Shown: in pieces, positions 1-11,911 of the stretch
Layout of the letters: each line of letters begins with the position of its first letter
How positions within the stretch are numbered: position 1 is the stretch's first letter
DNA from: Malurus cyaneus samueli
Taxonomy: Eukaryota > Chordata > Aves > Passeriformes > Maluridae
Reading direction: 5' to 3'
Length of the DNA: 64,000 bases
NCBI GenBank assembly: GCA_009741485.1
Contig: CM019214.1
Location: forward strand, 20,978,267 to 21,042,266
The notes under the pieces: generated by a model
What the model was told of the DNA's origin: nothing
Database searches by the model: none
Seen by the model: only the letters and a program-made list of their open reading frames with translations
Position numbers and translations under genes: made by a program

Positions 1-2320
1 CTTTTATGATGGGATGCTCTTCAGTGCAGTGAGCAAGACAGAGAAGGTTTCCTGCATTAACAGGGCCTGTGAAATAATTTTAAAATTGAATACTGACTCT
101 CCATGAAAATTATCTCTTGGAAGTCACTTGTAAATCAGCTACAAAAATGCAGTATCCGAGCACTGCATAAAAGCTCTCTCATTTGCAAAACTACTGACAT
201 TTGTACTATGGGGAATAAACTTATCCTTTACCACAAGGTCTTGTGGGTGAAGAAAAGAACCATTTCATCTTTTCACCCTCCAATATGCTTGGAAAAAGGA
301 CTGGTGGGACAAAAATTTTGGGTTACAAGGCTGCGCTGAATGGATGTTCACAAGTCACTCTGCTTATGAACTATTCAGCAAGAAGGGATGATGGACCAAT
401 GATGTCCTTCTCTTGAATTCAGCCCTGTGTTTCACTTGCTTATGAGATGGATTCTGTCTCCATTTCATGTAAGGCTACTGAATCTCATTCACTTGTGCAA
501 AAGCAGAGCTGTTTGGATCTCCTCATGGTATGCTAAATTCGAGCCAAGGAGAATCGTGCTGTGATATTGCCTGATATTTCATAGAATGAACATTCAATTA
601 TGAATTTAAGAGATGAAATTCAGGGAAGTTGTCAAAGAAGCTTTATAAGTGCTGAAAGGAATCCACAAGATGATTCACTCTAAACCAGAGTTAATTCTCT
701 CCAATCCTACCTGTTTTAGTTCTCTCAAGCCTTGGGATGGCAACAGCCTGTGGAGGTGTTAAGAAGATTCTGGTAAGAGCATTCCAGGATTTCATTTTTC
801 ACTCAAGTTCAAGAATCTTGCCACTGTTCACTTTGACTTGAGAGTGATCATAAAATGTGAACTATTATATTTTAATTTAAAAATACCTCACACACTCAAG
901 TAATAGACATTCCTTTTTTTTTTTTTTTTTATTGTACAGGTTAATGTGTTGTCAGCTTCCTCCCCACTCTTTCCTTTACAGAACAAGATACATGCATCAT
1001 CTTTCAAAAGAAGTAGTGCTACTGTGACATTTAGAAAATGTTTTTCTAGTGTACGTGTCTATATATTTAAAGGGACTGCAATTTATGAAGTTAGATTTCT
1101 TAAACAATAAGAACAAAGCTCATTTCTTTATGCACAATTTATACAGCAACCGTGATGTGTCTAAAGGTTATACTCATCTCACTACAGTAAAGAGGTCATA
1201 GGAGGGATTGTCTGTTTTCACCATGAAAATATGACCTTTTCCAGTCATATGTAGTAGCACTGTACCTCAGTGCTTAAAGGTCTTCCCAAAATCTGAGCAC
1301 AGAGTAATGGCACTGAGAGCACATTCATAGCAGGGTAAGAGCATGGGAAGAGCACCTGAAAATCCCAAGGAGAGGACGGTGAACTTTCCACACGTTCTGA
1401 GACCAAATTCAAGTGTGCAAGACTGGGGACAGCAGGGGCCCAAAAGAACTCGAAAGAATAATCTTGGACCAATGAGCCCGATAGTCCTGTGTCACCCACC
1501 GGGGGCAGTGGGGACAGATGCAGGACACAGGAACAGTGTCTTTGGAGGGGGAGCTCTGGAAGGAGATCGCTTTAAGACTTAATTAGCTTTTCTCCAGCTC
1601 AGGGATGATGAAGAAGTTTCTCTGAATTTGCCAGGCTGGTGCACTGTGGACTTGAATTTTGAACCAAATGTCCAACATCATAATTGTGGCTATTGCCTTG
1701 CACCATGTGCTGAAATTCCTCTCCAACAAATTCAGTAGGATAGGGCTGGAGGTTTTTCTTTTCCCACACAGAGTCCAGGACAATACCTGACCTACAATTT
1801 TCTTATCTTTGCAGAACAAAGTTGCTTAAAAAAAACAAAATGACACCTTCCAGACATGCTCTATACACATATCCCACCATTAAATGATGCAAATAAACTT
1901 ACCTGTTTACATTGCAAATATGGTTGAACTGATAGGTCAATAAGGAATTAATTGAAGAACTTATTTGTCAGTGAAGACTCTTATGAAAAGGAATTCAACC
2001 ATTAAATTACTTGCAAAGAGAGCAGTGATGGTGATTGGAGGCCTATTGAAAAGAACGACCAAATGAGATGGAATGAATATTCCCCAGAATTTATGTACAG
2101 TACCTGGTACTCCACATTTTATTGTACAACTAAACCCACTTAAAGCGAAATCAATTGCAAAAGGGAATAATGAGTTTAAAAAAAGAGGGGAAAGCATATA
2201 AATGTCTCTGAGGAAGATAAAACAGAAATGTCAGCAGCAAACCAAACTGCATTTCTCATGGCTATTGGTACTTAAATACCTGACAGCTCACATATATCAC
2301 ACCTTATCTCTGAACCTAAA
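1..2320. other. Unique AT-rich non-coding DNA
   Basis: No open frame exceeds 84 codons on either strand, and none resembles a known family. A 17-base T run lies at 914-930. The stretch at about 1340-1580 is richer in G and C than its surroundings, but I see no exon or repeat family in it. Confidence 0.6.
914..930. repeat. Poly(T) run, 17 bases
   Basis: An uninterrupted run of 17 T. There is no recognisable retroposed body beside it, so I call it a simple repeat. Confidence 0.9.
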
Positions 2321-2329
2321 ATTTTTTCT

Positions 2330-2480
2330 CTCCTTCTCCATACAGATAAATTTTACTGTCTGCTATTTTGTAGGGGAAGAAACTGAGGCAAAGAAGGAAA
2401 TTTAAATTGACCAGTGCTGCTCACTTCTTTGAATCCAAGACCATAAGAAAGTACTGTTGGCTGTCTGAAGGAGATGCTCA
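2330..2480. repeat. Possible MIR/CORE-SINE-like relic
   Basis: The phrase at about 2371-2401 (AAGAAACTGAGGCAAAGAAG) resembles the core of ancient amniote MIR/CORE-SINEs, where a GAAACTGAGGC-type segment precedes a short gap and a gene-internal-like tail. Downstream text at 2420-2450 is loosely compatible with the later SINE core. Divergence is high and the ends cannot be placed. Chance similarity is possible. Confidence 0.3.
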
Positions 2481-2489
2481 GATCATACT

Positions 2490-5400
2490 ACCCTGCTTTG
2501 TGAGTAGAGAAGAAAGTAAACAGTAAACCAGAGGCAAATCTTCTTGCATTGGCCATGAGACTGATGTGATTGTGTGGTTCAGGGCTGCTTTCAGGGGGCA
2601 GAGAGTCTGTGTTTCCACTGCTCTGAATCTGACTAAAGAAAATGACTATACAGAGACAAAAGAAAAGTAGGTTTTTTTCCCTCCCCTCATTTTTGAACAT
2701 TAGAAAAACACAGTGTTTAGTCAGTAAGGTGTTTAGAAAGTCAAGGGTTGCCTGAGGCTTTCATTAAAACATTGCTCGAGGGAAGGATGAGCAAGATGAA
2801 TAATTAACATGTCTGCGTGTTGCTTGGGTTGAGAGCAATGTTCCACATAATAGATGTTTGACAGCGTGAATTCAGTCAGATATGCAGATTGCAAGTATTG
2901 CCACTTGGCTGAAACAGGCTTATTTGCTGGGGCTGGCCTAACTTACTAGGAGATTTATTTGTAGATGGATTAACTAAAGAAAAGCTCAGGGGCTTGGTAC
3001 TCCAAGTGTTGCTGATTTATTACCTTTGACTGCACATACACATACCTACATATCCATCTGAATAATGCTATAGGGAGAGATATCAGAAAACCAACTCCTT
3101 CTATGTACTCTGGAGGTAGTCTTTAATCAAGTTTATGCTAAAGTTTGTTTGTGCCAGACCTCTCTGATATATGCACATCTTCTGGAGACAAAGCCTTTCA
3201 CAGGACATGACTTGTTTTGAGCTCCCACTTGTCCATAGTGGGACTTGAGAAGCTGAGACATTGATGAGATGTAAGATCAAAGAGAAGGATCTGAATCTCT
3301 ATTCATCAGATAGATGTGAGAAAATAAAAGCTGTCAGGCTGCACCAAACTAACCTGTACTTTTTCCCTGAAGGTGTCCAACTGTACATGACATGATGGAA
3401 ATGACACGCATGAGCCTTCCAGCAGATGATAGTTAGGGTCTCGGGACAAAGATTGTAACTCATGTTCAGCAGTGCTTTGGTTACACAATCCTTTTTGAAC
3501 TTAACTAATCCCTTTGAAAACTCAGTTACTTTATTGTTCTCTCAAATATCCTGTAGCAATGATTTCCACAGCTTTCTCTTTGCACACTGTGAAAACACAT
3601 TTCTTTGTTGTAACCTTGCTGCCTTGTGAGTCATAAACTCTTCACTGGTTCTTGTCTTATGAATTCTGCCAGTTTTTAATTTTATAGACTTCTGTCACTG
3701 TAAATTTCATTCATAGTCATCTCTTTTTCCAGATAAAGAGTTATCTTGCCTAGTTTGTTGTCATACTGGAAGCTCTCACATTCCTCTGATGGTGCCTCCT
3801 GCAGCTCCAGGGCACTCCCCAGCAGTGAAGCAGGACTGTACATGTGCCATTTGGACTATAACACTGAAACAATATTTTCCTCTTTTGCTATTTCTTACAA
3901 AAAATGCTAAAATTTGCATTGTCTTTGGATCATTGACCAGATGTCAGTGTCCTGAGGGCATCACCAGTCCTGACTGTCCCTGCCCATCCCTGCCATGGCT
4001 TCCCCACGCTGCCCACAGCCCATGACCCCATTCCAGCCCCTCTTCGTCTCATCCTCCCTTCTCACAGGGAGCAGACACCTCTCACTGCACTCTGAGAGCT
4101 GATTTTTTTTTTTAATTTTTTTTTAAGACTATCTGCAATTAATCTCAGAAAGCAATCAGGGAATGTGAATTGCTGTAACCTCCGCACTACTGTGATAAAA
4201 CTTGAAAAAGGCCATATAAAAGGAAAAAATGTTGTTTTTCACTTTACTACTGATTACATAAGTGTTGAAATCTAGTTCATTCCTTCAAGGAAATTTTGTA
4301 CACAATGTCAAATCCTGTCAACTCCTTAAATAGTGTCGTGCACATCTATATTTAGTTTAGAGGCAACATTCAATTGTGTATTTTAGCTTTGTGTATTACT
4401 TGTTAGGTTGTGTAGAGAGAGTAAGAATACTGCAGAAAAATACAACATACTCCACTGATTCAATGTTGCTCAAAGCACAAAAATGCTATCTTTTACTTTG
4501 CTGGGGTATGAGATTTTGATCTCACTTTTTTCCTCTTGATGATTCTTTGGATCACAGAGGGCAGAAGAAATAAGGTTTAAATCATTACAGTCTCAATTTT
4601 ATTCTCATCTGGAAGAAAAATAGTGCCTCCCCTGAGGAAAGATTGCGACAAGACTGGGAAAAGGAAAAAAAAATGAAATGTTGGAGCTTGTGGCGGGTGC
4701 AGGTTTACCCAGTCTATGTTTATAACTGAGAAAGAAGAGAAATGGTGAAATTGTGATGACAAGTGTTGCTAAAAAGTCAAATTGATGCTTGTGATTGTGC
4801 CAAAATACCTGGGGGAAATCCCCCAATTTAAGACCTGGGAAAATACTGATTATTGATGTATTATAACACATAGTGGGTAGGGAAAGTAAGGGCAACCCTG
4901 GTCACCAAGCTAGCTACCCCCACTCTAGGAAAGAGGAGCTCTTATTAAAATTTCAGTTCTAGAGCAACTCCATCTTAAATTTTGAAAACGTTCTGCTCCC
5001 TCCAGGTTCTCAAGGCTATTCCCTGAAGGTACTACTGACATTTTTGTACATATGATGCTTAGAAAACAACTCATTTCAGCTGAGCAAAAATGGACAATAG
5101 TATCCCATATAAAGTCCTTTAAAAGTGGAAGTCTTTTATAGCACACAAGGCAGAAAATTTGTTCTATACATTCGAAAAGGATAACATCCTTGGATTGATT
5201 GTGCAGAAGAGAAGTTATTCTAAATAATTCACCATTTTCTGTTTAAAGACACTTAATTGTGTCCATGAGAAAAGGTTAGGTGAATAAAATCAGGATCTTA
5301 GCTGATAAGCATGGAACCCAGCAGTCATTGAATGAGGGAAAGCTGGCTGCTGGCTGCTCTCACTTGAGGAAAGCTGCTGTCACAGCTTCAAAACAGAGCT

Positions 5401-6165
5401 GTGCGATGCAGCACCTTCCTCTCTGTTTAAAATCAGCAGTGTTTCAATGTCACTGGGTGGAAGAGATAGACTGACAAGCAGGACAAATAGCTAGAAAGTG
5501 AATTCTTTTGGCCATTTAGCTTTGGAAAACTGTTTACCCCTGCAGTTAACTACGTGCATATGAGTTAATGTTTCTATTCACATCAGCTGAAGTGAATCCC
5601 CTGCTCATCTCTTGTCCTGGGTTTTGGTTTGCTCTGCAGCACCATCTCGGAGCATGCAGAGTATCATTGTGGTTTTGGATGGAACAAAATGGAAAGATGT
5701 ACTCAAGGAGTGTATTCATTTCACAAACTCCTAAAGACAGAGAAGTCTCACAAGTGAGATTAGAGCTTGTCCAAAATAAAAGCCCCCCAGATTGGTAGAG
5801 TGTTGTCTTCAGGTCCTCAACACCAAAGCACCATCTGGATTTCCTGATGGGTTTCTGGGGGGGGGGACACACTATTTTTTGGTGAAAACACAGCTACTGC
5901 AACTCAAACCACCCAGCCACTAAGAGCTGCCCAGTTGCCAATCCACTTACCTGGCATATGGAAAAAAAAATAGGCTAAAAATGTGACACTGTTCTTCTTA
6001 GTTGTGCCTTTAGGGAACAGAAAAAAATTGGGATAGGAAAGCCTGAAAACAGATGCTCTCCACACCCTCATTCATACCATTTATAGAGGCCTGTTTACCC
6101 CTAATAGCCCCACTCATACATGAAAGCTTGGTTAAAATTAAATCATAATATATATTTTAAATTAA
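2490..6165. other. Unique non-coding DNA
   Basis: Short open frames only (108 codons at most), with no family signature. It contains T-rich tracts at about 4106-4131 and a run of ten G at 5857-5866. No repeat family was recognised. Confidence 0.6.
5857..5866. repeat. Poly(G) run, 10 bases
   Basis: Ten consecutive G, followed by ACACACT. It is unusual in this AT-rich context, and such runs are prone to length errors in sequencing. Confidence 0.85.
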
Positions 6166-6560
6166 ATTGAGCCATGACAATCATTCCTTTTGTTGTCCAG
6201 TTCCAATCACCTCTTAAGAGAGTTTCTGCTGCCAACAGATGGAAATTGTATGTGTGATTTTGATAAGGTTTTTCCTGCAAAGTCATTTAATTGATGGCAG
6301 TGAAAGGTAAGATTGGAAGTGAACCATGCCAGACAAAATAATGATTGCCTGCTATAATTTTCCCCCCAAAGGCCACCTGCATTATTTTATGTGATCTATT
6401 AAATGATACATGCTTTTAAGTAGTTTAGTTACATTTTGAGAATGACCCATTCAAATCAAAACAGCATTTTTCTAACCGTGGATTATAAATGCCACATAAA
6501 GTATATTTTTATAATTTAAAATGAGAACTATGAATGGCAATCACCTAAGTGAGAGAAGGA
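6166..6560. promoter_or_regulatory. Candidate conserved non-coding element A
   Basis: The texture is typical of vertebrate conserved non-coding elements: AT-rich, non-repetitive, no open frame, and dense in developmental factor motifs. Visible motifs include a SOX-like CTTTTGTTGT at 6187-6196, an E-box CAGATG at 6236-6241 and a homeodomain core TTTAATTGAT at 6287-6296. No alignment was possible, so conservation is inferred. It could simply be unique AT-rich sequence. Confidence 0.3.
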
Positions 6561-8999
6561 AAACAGAGATAGGTTGGGAATAAAGGGCTGACTGCTCTCG
6601 ATGATTCCTGTGCTTGGCTTGGACGGTGTGGCTGGGTAAAGGAGAAGACTTCAGCAGATTTCTTAACTTCAGTTTCTCTGATGGCCCTTTAGGCAATACA
6701 ATTTCACCACAGAATTTTACAGATTCTTGTGTGAGAAGTGCTGCTCTGCATCACTATCAGCTCTGCTCACTTAACCTAGGTTAAATTTTACTGGGATGTG
6801 GAGTTATTCAAAGTAGGGCACTCTGCAGAGCTCTCCTCCTCAAGGACAGCTATGAAGCAGACAATAATAAAAAGTGAAAGCAAGTAATCAAATCCTACTA
6901 TGATATTTCAGTGGCACACCTTAAAATGTTTTGAATGCCTAACCTCTCTTCTTCTTAGAAGTAGGAGAATATTCTTAGAGTTGCTTCAGACTGGGATTTC
7001 ATTTTTGATCTAAGACAGATTGCTCTTGCCATTTCTTTGTGCTGATAATGCCTCAGATGTTACTCCCATAGAAACTTCAGCAATAAAAAGTCTCCTGTAT
7101 GCAACACGAGTGATACCATATCCTAGTTACAAGGGATATGATAATTGCATATTAATGACTTTTTGGGGATGATGTTAATTACATGGCTGCTGCATAGAAT
7201 GATTACAATTTTTGGTTGAAATTTTCAATGGTGTTTCTCAAGGCTGATGCATCTAAATCTCCTGATACTATTTTTAGATTATTTTTGTTATAGGGGCTTT
7301 AGTGAACACCAGAGGTGCTCAGCACTTTTGGAACAAAATTTCCATAGCTAAATATGGATTTATGAATTGGCTGTAAGCATCAGGGATCTTCTGTTCACTC
7401 AAAAGTTATTTTATACATTATATAGCTGAATAAAAAGAAGGCTTTGAGGAACAATTCAATGAAAGTGCAGCCAAATCTGTGAATATATGTTAGAGAGTAT
7501 TTCCATTTTTGTAGTTTATGTCATCAATTATTTGTCACTGGAAAACTGATAAGAGAAAGGAAACAGAACATTGACTGAGTAAAAGTGTATGGATAACAAA
7601 AAACCAAGAAAACCCAATAATCTTCTTAATTTCTAGAAGTAAACAGAGATTATTTTTTCTAAATGTGTATGACTCTCTGAGACACAGTATGTGCTTTAAA
7701 GTCTTAAATCTGAATTAATTTATTTCAAAATTAAAATTAGCTACATTGGCACATATCTTGTGAATTGAGCACCTTAGGGATGATGATCTCTGCAGGGCTG
7801 GGGAAATATCCTGGCAGCGATGAGCAACAAAGTAAGAACCACAGTGCTCATTACATAGTCATTATTATAAAACTGAGACATATTTTTTTAAACCAAAGAC
7901 ATTTGTCCTTTGCCCCTGAAATTCAAGGGGTTTCCCAGTCATACACCTTGTCTGCATCAGGCTCACTCAGAGGGGAGAGCTGTAAATCTTTTTGCATTGG
8001 TTAAGATGCCTCTTTGTGAATAAGAAAGCCACAGAAGTCCAAATAATTTTTTGTCTTTGGTCTTCTGCTTCATGGTAGAAATCAAAACACATGACAGGAA
8101 GAGTTTACATTTTATGCTTCATGTTCAGTCAATTTTATGGATCATTGAGTTATTTTGACATACAGTATTTAACCTCCTTGTTTTTCTAATGAGAATTGTC
8201 TGGGAATGTCTCTTTTCCACTTCCTTACTTTTTAGTTAGCTTTTGTTTCATAATAGAAATAATGAAACTTGTGACATAAGGGTCATCAACTTTCCTTAAT
8301 AACTTTTTGAAGAATAGTAAAAAAATTCCAACAGCTTCAAAAGGTTAGAAAATTACTAGTTTTTCCTTATACACTGTTTGGTTAGATTTAAAAGAGTTTT
8401 AAGGAAGTTGAAGAATAGCATTTGTTTTTCCATAGTTAGTGCTGCACAATGGATTGAATTAAGGATGAAAATATTTCCAGTAAATCTTGTCTTCTTGAAT
8501 TTAGACCTTTAATATTACCTTTTTGGAGTGTTTGGTGTCAGAGTTTTCTTTATTTTTTCTTGGTTTTGGGTTTTTTGGGCGGTATGTATGTGCAGAAAAC
8601 TGAATTACTGAATTACTGAATAATTGTAATTTATACCACTAAAAACCCAGATTTGTCCTGAACCCAAAGGCATATTAACTTATGGTAAGAAATGAAGTGT
8701 CATCATATTTTTCAATCCTTCCTTAACACTATAGAAGTATTTTTAGACACACAGATCCATTCACAGTGTGAATCAATTTGGAACACTGAGACTATGTCTG
8801 AAGACTTGAAAAATAACATTACTGCAATATTCATTTTCAATAAAACTAGTCAGACAAGAGGATGATTACCATTTTCAAACAGTCATGAAGCAGTGAATTA
8901 ATTTTATAAAAGTGTGATGGACTAAACTGCTTCAAAATGATCATTATCAACACTGCATATAGCTATTCTGAATCTATATTTTGAATATATCTTTATTTA
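6561..8999. other. Unique AT-rich non-coding DNA
   Basis: The longest open frame is 79 codons and resembles nothing known. No repeat family is visible. An imperfect local triplication of GAATTACT occurs near 8600-8625. Confidence 0.6.
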
Positions 9000-9270
9000 A
9001 CCAGGATAAAAAAAGCTGCCTAAAATTCCTTTTGACATAGAACATAACAAGATAGCAATCTCTGCAAAACTCATAATTCTCAGGGAAATTGTTAACCAAT
9101 TATAAACATAACACAAAATATCAATGGCTATGATGTATTTTAAACACAATTATGATAATAAAGTATAATCAAATATGTGCAAGCAGTAGCAATTACTAGT
9201 GCATATCATTAAGCCATCTGCTAATTAATCCAAAGCAATAACAAGGTTTATTTAATAAGTTCTAGCATTT
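9000..9270. promoter_or_regulatory. Candidate conserved non-coding element B
   Basis: AT-rich, non-repetitive block with stacked homeodomain-type cores, including CTAATTAATC at 9221-9230 and CATATCATTAAG just before it. There is no coding potential. The call rests on texture alone; a cross-bird alignment would settle it. Confidence 0.3.
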
Positions 9271-11911
9271 CCCTTTGAAGATGTGTACAGAAAAATAAGT
9301 GGTTTATGTCTGGTGAAGCAGGAAATGATTCTCCGGGACTAGAGTTTTGTAATAACTTGGAAGCTCTCAGATGTTTCTATTTAATTGTTGTCACTACTGC
9401 AGTAATTTTAAATATCACCAGGCTGCTGGGAGCAAAACCAGCAAGAAAAAGAGTGTGAGAGCTGCTTTTGAGTTGAAAGCAGTTCACAACAGCCAGATCA
9501 CAGAAGAGGTTATCTCAAAGGCCTGAAATGACAGGGGAAACTCCTATTGATTTCGTGGGATTGCATATGGGATGGGAACACTCAGTGCCATAGATATAAA
9601 CTTGTTTAGTTTTACTACTGAATTCGGTAGATTTATGTAACTGTTCCATCTGGCCAAATACCTCGTTGTTAGTGTCTGGTATTTTAAGTATGGAATATTT
9701 TTCCCTGACATCTGAAAAATTTCTGCTACACATACAGAATATGTTTTGTTCTTGTTCTCTCATGTGAATATCTACTACCAGTTTTCTTATTTCCTCTGTG
9801 AAAAAGTTAATTCCACCAAATAAAAAGGACTATCCTCCTAAAATGAAATAAAATATTTAAAGTGTATTATAAGCCTAAGACGCCCTAAAGATTTAGAAAA
9901 CATTATTTAAACTGCACATTAATATATCTAGTGCCAAATCTTTTGACACAGCTTCATTTTGTTAAAGAAAGAAAGATGTTGCAATTTAGTGCTTTATGAA
10001 TTTTGTAGTGTTTGAACTGGTAATTCTATAAATGCTAAATTAGCAATATTTGTTTTAAAAAAGGACAGCTTGTGCAAACCTCAGAGAGACAGAGGATTAA
10101 GTGATACTTTCATCAATCAAGATGACATTGCTTTTCTGGAGAAGGAAAGGGGGGCTGTGAGAAGGCAACGGAGGGAACAATCAACTTTCATTCTCTTGAA
10201 GGAAGTGCTGGAGGGATTTATCAGCTGGCAAGTCAAATGCAGAAAATGTCATCTGATAAAGGGCTGTGGTCTGATCCATCAAATCCTCTGAAACTCTGCT
10301 GAAGAAAGTATAGTGCAAAGAGAATAATTTCAGATTTAAACCACTGTATGAGTAGAAGCATTTCATATGGATTTTATATGACAGTAAGATTAAATCAGCT
10401 CAGTAAAAAAGAGAAAAGGAGCACTTGAGTTTTCATGGTCCTTAATTTTCTCAAATAAAGGGAAAACATGACCTTGCATGTTTTATTCATTTGAACCAGA
10501 GAGCCAGAACAGTCAGGGTTCTGTAAATCTAAAGTAAAGTGAATTTCCAGTACAAAGGGACCTGACTTTGCACTGCTCATTGTGACACATACTGCTGCTG
10601 CTGCCTGAAGGGGAAGGCTGTAGAGTGACCAGCTTGTTACTCGCCACTGACAGCTTCTGTGAGCTGCATTGCTCCTGCTCCATAAATGAGCCCAGCTTTC
10701 GTTTTTAAACCCAACCCAAGTGATTTGGGTGATTTGGCATGAAGCAGCCCTGATAGTGGATGGTCTGCCGTGGTCCCACTGCCATGTCCTGGTCTGTGCC
10801 ATCAGACTGTGAGCAGAGCTGGGCTGAGCCAAGCCCCAGTGAACAGACCTTGCACAAAACTGGCAAGATTTATCTCACCTTCCTCAGTCTCTTTCAACAG
10901 TTAGTTATTCACTGAGGCCAACATGCAGGTCACCTCTGGGTGCAAGGGCCAGCAAAGAGGGTCAAGGAAACATTGTCCAAGCTGTGTCCACAGCGGGAGG
11001 AAATCTGGAGACAGCTCCTGGCTGGGTTTGCAGGAGAAGCCTCTGTGTGCTTCCACTCAGCTCCCTGCAGAGCTCCTCTCCAGGCAGAGACACTGCACAG
11101 CTCTGTGCCCAGGTGGGACAACCACCCTAGGCCAGATTTCCCCTCTTCCAGCTTTGCCAGTGAATTATGTTAATCCATGAGATGAAGCGCAATCACAAGC
11201 AGAACGTGCACAGCCACAAACATGCCTTAAAGTCATTATGTATATTCTCTTTACTCCAACAAAACCTTCCACCTGATCTTGGATCCTTCACAGTTAACTA
11301 AAGCCATCTTTATCAAAAAGTAGGAGAAAAAACAAATGCCAAATGAGCTCACTACAGAAGAGTAGGCTAGCAATTACAGCAGAAAAAAGAACACTTTGTG
11401 AAAATAAAAGGAAACGCATTTTTATTTGTGTGTGAGAGAGGTCTGATAATAATATAAAAAGCATCTCTATCATTTGATATTGCAGTCAAAATAAATAGCA
11501 ACATTAAAAATTTTATTTTACTGCTGTCTGGGAATTAAAAAGATGTCAGCTTCCACAGTTCCTAAGGAAATCAACCAGCACATTTTCAAACTGCAGGTTA
11601 CTAGTTTAAAACAAAATATTGCCATTAGCACTTTATGCAAATCAAAGAAAAAGATTGTTTTTTCAGTAAATAAAGCCAAAATAGACAAATTAATAAATGC
11701 TTCAACAATATGTTCATAGTTCTTCCTAGAAAAAATCTACAGACTTAGACTCATAAAACTTAACCTATACATAGGAACTTTGATAAGAATTTCATGTAAT
11801 AAAAGGATTATTTGATGGGGAGAAATAAAGGAAAATCTAGTGTGTCATGAGCTGTTATTCAGACCTGAAACCATGCAAGCTGGACAATCTTTAAATCCCA
11901 GGATATTATCA
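9271..11911. other. Non-coding DNA with a GC-richer patch
   Basis: Mostly unique AT-rich sequence. About 10,560-11,170 is clearly richer in G and C and holds several overlapping short frames on both strands (up to 145 codons on minus, 10395-10832). Open frames of this sort arise where stop codons are scarce. I recognise no protein family, splice-defined exon or repeat in the patch. Confidence 0.5.

Noticed and set aside
10395..10832. 145-codon minus-strand frame
   Set aside because: It lies partly in a GC-richer patch; no family features or flanking splice signals were recognised.
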